From Roseofilum halophilum BLCC-M91 (GTDB lineage: Bacteria; Cyanobacteriota; Cyanobacteriia; Cyanobacteriales; Desertifilaceae), in assembly GCF_030068445.1 (NCBI RefSeq), contig NZ_JAQPOK010000100.1, positions 1-64,000 on the forward strand: a DNA stretch of 64,000 bases, written 5' to 3'. The translations under genes were made by a program, and so were the position numbers. Below are positions 53,700 to 59,483 of the stretch, in pieces (position 1 is the first letter of the stretch; each line of letters opens with the position of its first letter). The notes beneath the pieces are model-generated. The model saw only the letters and a list, made by a program, of their open reading frames with translations, had not been told where the DNA came from and did no database searches.

Positions 53700-53973
53700 G
53701 TTTCTGTTGCATTTCTTTCGTAAATGCTTCTAAAGGTCGGACTCTTCCAGCATTGAGATCGTCTAATCCTTGTTGAATACCAGTAATGGTTTCCAAGTAT
53801 TCGATCGCCTCTAGAAGTTTTTGATAAGATGCAGCATCTTGAACGACTAATTCAGCTTTACCATTGACTGTCAATACCATGGGGCTACCGGTTTGTTTCA
53901 TCTGTTCGATAAACTCAGATGTATTTCTCTTGAAGTTAGAAAGGGACTGAATATCGCGACTTAAGTTGAGCAT
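53674..53973 (-). CDS. Phd/YefM family antitoxin
   Basis: This 99-residue Phd/YefM-type antitoxin has the N-terminal dimer/DNA-binding fold (SLSNFKRNTSEFIEQMKQTGSPMVLTVNGKAELVVQD). The C-terminal tail (IQQGLDDLNAGRVRPLEAFTKEMQQ) binds the toxin. It overlaps the toxin gene by 26 bases, a normal arrangement. Confidence 0.88.
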   Translation of the reverse strand: MLNLSRDIQSLSNFKRNTSEFIEQMKQTGSPMVLTVNGKAELVVQDAASYQKLLEAIEYLETITGIQQGLDDLNAGRVRPLEAFTKEMQQKHGIPSSDY

Positions 53974-54027
53974 AATAGGGTTTTACTCAATTTGCACTAA
54001 ATTTAATGTTAGCATGAGTGAGTAGAG

Positions 54028-54245
54028 CGATCGCCCCCCAAAATCACTAAACCCCCAAAAGGCGATCGCCAATTCCAAAGATGCGATCGCCACTTACCTT
54101 GAGTATTGCCCAGAAGACGGTATAATGCCTCCGAGTCCAAGTTCAGTTGCCGCTTAAATCTCAGGCGATCGTGCCAGCGAAACGGAGTTTTATCACCTAA
54201 TAGCTCTGTGATTCCCGAAGGGATTGGGTCGCATTATTGCCCCCA
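54028..54245. repeat. HIP1-rich dispersed repeat, copy R3
   Basis: Contains the CCCCCAAAATCACTAAACC block, GGCGATCGCC, a TTCAGTTGCCGCTTAAAT variant of the conserved block and an AAACGGAGTTTTATC end. Located between the Phd/RelE pair and hicB. Confidence 0.8.
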
Positions 54246-54336
54246 CAACTGGTTCACCCATGCAAGTCTTGAAGAGATCCCTTGGCGATCGCCATCAAGA
54301 ATGCTAAATTCAATCCATACTTGACTCAACTCAATC

Positions 54337-54540
54337 ATGAAAATTAAGGCGATTATTCACGAAGCCCAAGAGGGTGGATACTGGGCAGAAGTACCAGCTC
54401 TACCTGGATGTATTACTGAGGGAGAGTCTTGGGAAGAAGTGATGGACAATCTACAAGAAGCAATTATGGGATGGTTGGAAGTCGCCAATGAAAGCGCCCC
54501 GATCCAAGAAACCGATCGCATTGTCGAAATTGCAGTATGA
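54337..54540 (+). CDS. hicB: HicB family antitoxin
   Basis: This 67-residue protein has the HicB partial RNase-H-like fold (YWAEVPALPGCITEGESWEEVMDNLQEA). HicB neutralises the HicA mRNA interferase encoded next to it, in either order. The end of this gene overlaps the start of a HicA frame (ATGA, 54537), but that frame stops after 15 codons. So the antitoxin is intact and the toxin is lost. Confidence 0.88.
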   Translation: MKIKAIIHEAQEGGYWAEVPALPGCITEGESWEEVMDNLQEAIMGWLEVANESAPIQETDRIVEIAV

Positions 54541-54584
54541 AGTTAGTTTCTGGGAAAAATTACAGTAATCGAAATGTTCCTTGA
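54537..54584 (+). pseudogene. hicA: Stub of HicA toxin (15 codons)
   Basis: The frame reads MKLVSGKNYSNRNVP and stops. MK(L/P)VSGK is the canonical HicA beginning, followed normally by a dsRBD-like fold of about 60 residues. Start overlaps hicB by four bases. The remaining coding sequence is absent. Confidence 0.7.
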
Positions 54585-54697
54585 GAGTGTTGTCCCATGA
54601 AAAGCCTGAAAAATGGGGATTATAGCGTAAAAAATGGTTTTCCCATTACCAATTACCCATTACCCATTACCGCGCGAAGCGCTGTAAGCTGTATCAA

Positions 54698-54877
54698 TCA
54701 ACTTTGCTGGGTTTCTAAACGAGCTAGAGTCGTTGCCGCTTCTGCCAGATAAAGGGCAGTGATAGCACGTTTTTTAGGATCTTTTTCTTGTTGAAGATCA
54801 TGGGTGAAAATCCGAATACGATTTTCATAAGCACGGATGGATTCTGAATCGTTAATGGTATGATTTTCAATAGTCAT
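54698..54877 (-). CDS. Small protein, 59 residues
   Basis: This small gene runs from ATG 54877 to TGA at 54698-54700. The product is a helical, polar protein (MTIENHTINDSESIRAYENR, then KRAITALYLAEAATTLARLE). Its ATG overlaps the stop of the upstream gene at 54874 (ATGA), so the two are translationally coupled. No family was recognised. The coupling and compact, unbiased composition support a real gene. Confidence 0.65.
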   Translation of the reverse strand: MTIENHTINDSESIRAYENRIRIFTHDLQQEKDPKKRAITALYLAEAATTLARLETQQS

Positions 54878-55344
54878 GGCTCAATGGGTAAGGTATTGAT
54901 TCTGATTGGGAGTAATTGTTGTTCGGGTTCAAGGTAAATAAAGCGAACTTCGAGGAGTTCGTTTATTGCTAGGGTAACATCTTGACTGGCTCCTGGAGGG
55001 TTTACTGATTCATGAAAGGCAATGGCGGTGTAATTACCAGGAGGAAGATCGGCAAATTGGGCATCTGCCCAACGTTGGTTGACAGCTTTTTGGCTCAGGA
55101 GAGTACCGTCTTGCTCAAGGATAGCCACAAAAATTGTGCCTTGATTGGATGGCATCGCATATCCGTCTTGGTTACGAATGGTAATGAATATATCAGACAT
55201 CAGTAGAGGGTAACTGTATTGTTTATCAATTTTAAGGAAAAACGGGATTTCTTGACGAGACACTTTATGACTGAGCTTCTCAAGATGCGATCGCCAGTTA
55301 TCTTGAGTTTTGCCAACAAGACGGTTTAACTCCTCCAAGTCCAA
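54874..55344 (-). CDS. Hypothetical protein with beta-sandwich-like C-terminus; start uncertain
   Basis: The frame has 156 codons from a TTG start within repeat R4. Residues from about 49 on, starting MSDIFITIRNQDGYAMP, look like a small beta-sandwich (carboxypeptidase-regulatory-like) with PPGNYTAIAFHESVNPPG and an acidic end. The first ~48 residues are helical (LDLEELNRLVGKTQDNW) and match the dispersed repeats R1-R3 read in the same frame, which are decayed partial copies. The true start may be the TTG near 55344 or the ATG at 55200. The stop overlaps the ATG of the 59-residue gene. No function is known. Confidence 0.55.
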   Translation of the reverse strand: MDLEELNRLVGKTQDNWRSHLEKLSHKVSRQEIPFFLKIDKQYSYPLLMSDIFITIRNQDGYAMPSNQGTIFVAILEQDGTLLSQKAVNQRWADAQFADLPPGNYTAIAFHESVNPPGASQDVTLAINELLEVRFIYLEPEQQLLPIRINTLPIEP

Positions 55345-55500
55345 GTTCAGTTGCTGCTTAAATTTCAGGCGTTCGCGGAGCGAAACGGAGTTTTATCGCC
55401 CCCACAACCGCTTCTCCACTGCGATCGCCTAAACCATGCCTCGCCCGATCGCCCCTACCCAAGCAGCGATCGCCCCCACAACAGCTTTTCCCGTGCGATC
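55281..55500. repeat. HIP1-rich dispersed repeat, copy R4
   Basis: This copy continues into the 5' part of the coding frame at 54874-55344, then adds the CGGAGTTTTATCGCCCCC block and several GCGATCGC sites. R1-R3 share its core. Confidence 0.8.
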
Positions 55501-55584
55501 GCACTGGGTAAAATAGCTTGTAAATTATTGTGCTTTGAGTTTAAGGTATAATAGGGCAAAAGTATTAAGTAAAGCACGCTGTTT

Positions 55585-55725
55585 ATGAATAAAATAACCT
55601 TAGAAGAAGCGGCCAAAAACTCAATCGATTATCTCCAACGTGCGGCAGCAGGAGAAAGTTTTCTAGTGGTTCAGGCAGATCGACCAGTTGCGAAAATTAT
55701 TTCTGCGCTAATTTTGCAGGACTGA
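55585..55725 (+). CDS. Phd/YefM-like antitoxin, short
   Basis: This 46-residue protein reads MNKITLEEAAKNSIDYLQRA, then GESFLVVQADRPVAKI, resembling the N-terminal DNA-binding half of Phd/YefM antitoxins. It then ends without the toxin-binding tail. A TATAAT -10 box lies at 55547-55552. The following DNA is a duplicated xisI fragment, so the antitoxin is probably truncated and its toxin lost. Confidence 0.6.
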   Translation: MNKITLEEAAKNSIDYLQRAAAGESFLVVQADRPVAKIISALILQD

Positions 55726-55756
55726 CAATCGAAAACTGGTTTGTTTAGACTGAAAC

Positions 55757-55894
55757 TAATCGATCGCGGTATTGATAAAGCCGATATTGTTCTAGCATTC
55801 TATCATCCGGAACATCGAAAACTAACTGATGAGTGCGATCGCATGATGGATGTGCGATCGCACCACAGAAAACCACCGAAGCGCGATCGCATTT
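55757..55894 (+). pseudogene. Partial duplicate of the xisI 3' end
   Basis: This segment repeats 56673-56808 at high identity: codons for IDRGIDKADIVLAFYHPEHR, the C-terminal helix of XisI, then downstream sequence including GATGGATGTGCGATCGCAC and GAAGCGCGATCGCATTT. The rest of xisI and all of xisH are absent here. Confidence 0.85.
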
Positions 55895-56023
55895 GAAACC
55901 AATGGAAAGGCGATCGCCAAAGGTGAGATATTTATGTCCGCAGGAAAGTACGCAAATTTGCTTATCCAATCTATTGTTCTTTGAGCTATACTAAAAGCCT
56001 AAGCTCATTTAGGCTCGTAATCT

Positions 56024-56443
56024 ATGCCTCGACTAGATCTTTATCATGATGTAGTTAAAACTGCTCTGGTTAAAGCAGGCTGGACGGTTACTGACGAGCC
56101 TTTGACGATCGCATTTGAAGATTTAACGGTTTATGCCGATCTTGGGGCCGAAAAAGTGATTGCCGCTCAAAAAGAGCGTCAAAAGATTGCCATTGAAGTT
56201 AAAGTATTTGGCAGCTCTTCTCCGGTAACCGAGCTAGAACGAGCGGTAGGACAATATTATCTCTATTCAACGTTTATTGCCAAACAAGAGGACGATCGCA
56301 AGCTTTATTTAGCTATTCCAGAAAAAATCTATAATACATTCTTTCAACGTCCTTCAATTCAATTGTTTGTCAAAGAACGTCAAATTTCTTATGTCGTTTT
56401 TAATCCAGAACAGGAGGAAATTGTCACATGGATCGTAAACTAG
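56024..56443 (+). CDS. xisH: XisH family protein
   Basis: This 139-residue XisH family protein is named for the Anabaena factor needed with XisI and the XisF recombinase to excise the fdxN element. It has a PD-(D/E)xK-like fold: KTALVKAGWTVTDEPLTI, VYADLGAEKVIAAQKE and IAIEVKVFGSS. It overlaps xisI by 16 bases. No recombinase or fdxN element is nearby. The pairs are common in cyanobacteria in nuclease/TA-like contexts. Confidence 0.9.
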   Translation: MPRLDLYHDVVKTALVKAGWTVTDEPLTIAFEDLTVYADLGAEKVIAAQKERQKIAIEVKVFGSSSPVTELERAVGQYYLYSTFIAKQEDDRKLYLAIPEKIYNTFFQRPSIQLFVKERQISYVVFNPEQEEIVTWIVN

Positions 56444-56760
56444 ATAGCTATGCCGAAATTATTAGCGATGTGGTTAATGAGTATGCGAAGTATAAACCAA
56501 GCTATGGTGAGATTGAACTACAAGCGATTTGCGATCGCCACAGTTTTCTCTTATTGAGTTTTGGCTGGAATGGCGATCGCCGAGTCCATACTACTATGTT
56601 ACATTTACGCATTGCTGGGGGTAAAATTTGGATCGAGCGAGATGAAACAGAGGAAGGCGTTACCCAAGACCTTCTCGATCGCGGTATCGATAAAGCCGAT
56701 ATTGTATTAGGATTCTATCATCCGGAACATCGAAAACTAACTGATTTTGCGATCGCATGA
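56428..56760 (+). CDS. xisI: XisI family protein
   Basis: This 110-residue XisI family protein has the conserved QAICDRHSFLLLSFGWNGDRRVH, KIWIERDETEEGVTQDLLDRGI and DIVLGFYHPEHRK. It overlaps xisH by 16 bases, as expected for the pair. The intact pair lies next to a partial duplicate of xisI at 55757-55894. Confidence 0.9.
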   Translation: MDRKLDSYAEIISDVVNEYAKYKPSYGEIELQAICDRHSFLLLSFGWNGDRRVHTTMLHLRIAGGKIWIERDETEEGVTQDLLDRGIDKADIVLGFYHPEHRKLTDFAIA

Positions 56761-56855
56761 TGGATGTGCGATCGCACTACAGAAAACAACCGAAGCGCGA
56801 TCGCATTTCCTCAATACCATAACAGAAATCTTTTCTTCATTTTATACAGGATAGA

Positions 56856-57032
56856 TGGCGATCGCCCCCACAACCTCTTCTCCCCTGCGATCGCCTGAAA
56901 TGCCTCGCCCGATCGCCCCTACCCAAGCAGCGATCGCGAAGCGAAACGGAGTTTTATAGCCCCCACAACCGCTTCTCCAGTGCGATCGCCTGAATCATAC
57001 CTCGCCTGATCGCCCCTACCCAAGACGCGATC
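56856..57032. repeat. HIP1-rich dispersed repeat, copy R5
   Basis: GGCGATCGCC-type sites alternate with blocks CCCCACAACC, CCTGCGATCGCCT and GAAGCGAAACGGAGTTTTAT. It is related to the right part of R4. It fills the gap between xisI and the parE-like pseudogene. Confidence 0.75.
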
Positions 57033-57043
57033 GCCTTCATACA

Positions 57044-57371
57044 TCATTGTGTATCCTCTTCTTCTGTTAAAAGACTTTCTAGATCTCGCGCTCCATGTAT
57101 CACTCGGATAATTTCAACACTTGCCTGAGAAGACTGATAAAAAATGAGATATTTCCTAAATTCTTTGACTCCTATTTGACGAATATTTTGCAATTCAGGA
57201 TGAAGGAATTGACAACGCTTACCGATTTCTGGCATCTGTCCAAGTTTTTGAAAAGTTTCTTCTGCTGCCTGAAGGAAGCGATCGCTCAGATCGAGATTGG
57301 TATTGGCAATGTTAAGTGGCAATATCAATTAAGTCTCGAATAACCTGGGGACGCTTGCGAATTTCAACCAT
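57044..57371 (-). pseudogene. parE: ParE/RelE family toxin disrupted by a one-base frameshift
   Basis: From ATG 57371 the frame reads MVEIRKRPQVIRDLIDIAT and then hits TAA. Removing one base of TTAA at about 57312-57315 restores TYIANTNLDLSDRF and the rest of a normal toxin ending with GARDLESLL. Everything else looks intact. The start overlaps the ParD stop by eight bases. Inactivation by one inserted base is the simplest reading. Confidence 0.8.
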
Positions 57372-57642
57372 GTTGCTGTTGATTTAATTTGTCACGAACA
57401 GCTTGGCGAATTTCTTGCCAGTCGCGTTCGCGAAGCGGCGGAGCATCGCTCATTTGAGTGGCATCACCAGAGTTGAGTCCTTCGAGGAGCATGGTTTCCA
57501 ACTGTTCTTGAGCTTTGCGCTTTTGGTCTTGACGAATCAGATCGCGGATATATTCACTGGCACTCCCATAACCTCCGCTCTGAACTTGGCGATCGACATA
57601 ATCCCGCATTGGATCGGGAAGAGAGACATTCATGGTTTTCAT
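57364..57642 (-). CDS. parD: ParD-like ribbon-helix-helix antitoxin (fused downstream of a HepT fragment)
   Basis: From ATG 57642 (or 57633) the protein is about 92 residues with the ParD core MNVSLPDPMRDYVDRQVQSG, SASEYIRDLI and a toxin-binding tail. The reading frame continues upstream without a stop into a HepT-type segment starting at 57846, so a 160-residue chimera would be made if translation starts there. The antitoxin's stop overlaps the parE-like start. A CGCGAAGCG-type hairpin lies inside the gene near 57425. Confidence 0.8.
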   Translation of the reverse strand: MKTMNVSLPDPMRDYVDRQVQSGGYGSASEYIRDLIRQDQKRKAQEQLETMLLEGLNSGDATQMSDAPPLRERDWQEIRQAVRDKLNQQQHG

Positions 57643-57846
57643 AGCACGGCGATCTTGAAGATTTCTTCGATCTTGGCACAAAATGGCAATTATTGCCATG
57701 GCTTTGATGCGATCGCCTCCTTCTTCACTGGATAGAAAGTCATTGGGTTCGCTAATACTGGCGAAGCGTCGGGGGATTTTTTGCAAAGCAGTTAACATTG
57801 CTTTTAGCCGCTCAAGTAATCGATCGCGATCGCTGGTATTAGACAT
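57643..57846 (-). pseudogene. HepT toxin N-terminal fragment, in frame with parD
   Basis: The segment starts MSNTSDRDRLLERLKAML, then ASISEPNDFLSSEEGGDRIKAM. This resembles the first part of HepT (DUF86) HEPN toxins. The catalytic RX4HXY region of HepT is absent. It is joined without a stop to the ParD coding region. The ATG at 57846 overlaps the end of the mntA-like gene by eight bases, the usual mntA-hepT arrangement. Confidence 0.7.
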
Positions 57847-58162
57847 AATAGGCTTCTTCCTCAATTCTCGCTTTGAGGGTAGGATTCATGCTTTCTCGCC
57901 ACCGAATGAGATCCACAGAGCAACCCACAGCCTCTTCAAGTTCTTGTTTGAGAATGGCTGTTTCTAGCAAGTTTGGGCGATCGCTTTGAAAAACAATATC
58001 TACATCGCTGTTTGCTTGTGCTTCTCCTCGTGCATAAGAACCAAAATAACCTAAAGCCGTAAGATGATAGCGATCGCCATAGTTTTGTTTGAAATCCGTC
58101 AGTAGGGTTTGCAGTGTGTCGATTTCAATGGGGTAGCCGTTGGGTGGTGCAACAACTTTCAT
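57839..58162 (-). CDS. mntA: MntA-type nucleotidyltransferase antitoxin
   Basis: This 107-residue minimal nucleotidyltransferase has GYFGSYARGEA (GSxxxG) followed by SDVDIVF (DxD catalytic pair), then EELEEAVGCSVDLI-type sequence. In the HepT-MntA system the nucleotidyltransferase adds AMP to a tyrosine of HepT and silences it. Here the partner is only a fragment fused to ParD, so the enzyme may have no target. Confidence 0.85.
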   Translation of the reverse strand: MKVVAPPNGYPIEIDTLQTLLTDFKQNYGDRYHLTALGYFGSYARGEAQANSDVDIVFQSDRPNLLETAILKQELEEAVGCSVDLIRWRESMNPTLKARIEEEAYYV

Positions 58163-58370
58163 TTTGCGATCGGGGTTAAAAAAGAGAAGATTTTCTTGAT
58201 CTTAACAGAAAGACGAGGGGCGATCGCCTGAACGATGTCTCCCATTATCGCCCCAGCAATGGCTCGCCTATCGCCTGAGACTCAGAAACCAGGTTTTTGC
58301 TTCTCCTGGATACAAAAATTGGTTACTTCAGAGTTACAATCATTAAGAAATTATCAGTCATTAATCAAAT

Positions 58371-58715
58371 ATGGCAAAAATCTCTAGCGATCTTGAAGAA
58401 ACTATCTGGAATTTAAAGCGGCAATTGTTGGATATTATTGATAGTGCAACTTCAGCAGAATTGACTTTATTTGAACAGTTTGGAGAAACGAATGATACGA
58501 TCCCTCTACTAGATGAGTTAAAAAATGTATCCGATCGCGCTTCTCCTTGGTTTTCTCGGTTGTCTAACTTCCAGTTACGCATCGCTGAGGTTCAACCGAC
58601 AATTTCAGCCGATATGCTAAACTTAGTCTATCAATCAGTAGAGCGTCTCCAGGTAGAAATTCCGGCTATGGAGCGAAGCATTCAAGAAGTCAAAAATGAG
58701 TGGAATTTGCCATGA
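58371..58715 (+). CDS. Unrecognised cassette gene A, copy 2 (114 residues)
   Basis: This is a paralogue of 52629-52973, equal in length and aligned end to end at roughly half the positions: MAK-S, ETIWNLKRQLLDI, AELTLFEQFGET, RIAEVQP, SIQEVKNEWNLP. It is acidic and predicted helical, with no known domain. Its stop overlaps the gene B2 ATG (ATGA at 58712-58715). Upstream 208 bases contain HIP1 sites but no other gene. Confidence 0.8.
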   Translation: MAKISSDLEETIWNLKRQLLDIIDSATSAELTLFEQFGETNDTIPLLDELKNVSDRASPWFSRLSNFQLRIAEVQPTISADMLNLVYQSVERLQVEIPAMERSIQEVKNEWNLP

Positions 58716-58909
58716 GTAAGCAACCGTATATCCCTGAAGCGACAACTAATCAGAGATTGTTGGTAAATCTACGCCGCAGTCGTTTAGCACTTGAAGCGAC
58801 AACTTTAGAGTTAGAAAATATTACAATGCAGCTAGAAAATACCACAAGACAAGAACGCTTGAGACGTTTGCAACATTCAATGAGAACTTCTGATGCAGAA
58901 ATAGCTTGA
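58712..58909 (+). CDS. Unrecognised cassette gene B, copy 2 (65 residues)
   Basis: This is a paralogue of 52970-53152: a small basic protein with helices LVNLRRSRLALEATTLELENITMQLEN and a basic RQERLRRLQH run, followed by an acidic tail (SDAEIA). It is translationally coupled to copy A2. Two complete copies of the A-B pair plus one remnant indicate a mobile or repeatedly duplicated unit. Confidence 0.75.
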   Translation: MSKQPYIPEATTNQRLLVNLRRSRLALEATTLELENITMQLENTTRQERLRRLQHSMRTSDAEIA

Positions 58910-58924
58910 TGGGTTACTTCAGAT

Positions 58925-58978
58925 GCGATCGGATGGCGATCGCCCCCCAAAATCACTACACCCCCAAAAGGCGATCGC
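58925..58978. repeat. HIP1-rich dispersed repeat fragment, copy R6
   Basis: The GGCGATCGCCCCCCAAAATCACTACACCCCCAAAAGGCGATCGCA pattern (described only by parts: HIP1 site, CCCCCAAAATCACT block, HIP1 site) repeats the block seen in R2 and R3. Confidence 0.7.
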
Positions 58979-59019
58979 ACTCTGGGAAAATGGGCGATCG
59001 CTTACCGGGTAGCTTTCCA

Positions 59020-59176
59020 GGTAGGGTGCGTTAGCGGGGAGTTAACGGTTGCCGAAGTCAAGTAAACTTGATTCCCCGCGTAACGCACCACAAGATAGCG
59101 ATTTTGGTGCGTTACGTCGGGCTTTTAAATTGACTGATTAAGTTCAAAATTTATCCCCGACTAACGCACCCTACCA
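59020..59176. mobile_element. MITE-like element with TIR GGTAGGGTGCGTTAG
   Basis: GGTAGGGTGCGTTAG at 59020-59034 is repeated inverted at the right end (CTAACGCACCCTACC). Inside is a second inverted repeat around GCGTAACGCACC (59079-59122). The ~157-base unit has no open frame for a transposase, as expected for a MITE. Confidence 0.7.
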
Positions 59177-59225
59177 CTCGGACAATCAAGTGAGCAATCG
59201 TCAACGTGACAGAAATCACACTCAT

Positions 59226-59336
59226 ATGCAACCATCTGGATTCTCTTTTAAAACTAATGGAAGGAATGTAGGAGGAAGCAACGAGGTGGTTACTTGGGCA
59301 ACAATTGTCGCTATGAACCTTCCAATTGAGAAGTAA
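59226..59336 (+). other. Possible 36-codon gene between two repeat elements
   Basis: ATG 59226 opens a frame of 36 codons starting MQPSGFSFKTNGRNVGGSNE and ending MNLPIEK before TAA at 59334-59336. It contains a diglycine but no clear leader-peptide pattern. It lies between the MITE-like elements at 59020 and 59353. No family was recognised and it may be chance. Confidence 0.3.
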
Positions 59337-59352
59337 AATTTAGTAACCATTT

Positions 59353-59480
59353 AGCAATAGTCTGGACAGTTTTTGAAAGCCAACGGTAGAATGCAGGTTT
59401 CAGCCCTCTTCCACAGTGACCTAGCCAACGAGAAAACAAGGGTTTCAGCGCTTGCTCAGAAAAATGTCCGGACTATTGCT
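59353..59480. mobile_element. MITE-like element with TIR AGCAATAGTCTGGACAGTT
   Basis: The left end AGCAATAGTCTGGACAGTTTT (59353-59373) is matched inverted at 59460-59480 with about two mismatches. The 128-base element has no coding content. An internal GGTTTCAGC is repeated directly. Confidence 0.6.
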
Positions 59481-59483
59481 TTA

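Noticed and set aside
55745..55969. 74-codon minus-strand frame
   Set aside because: It overlaps the xisI duplicate antisense and HIP1 sites; no supporting feature.
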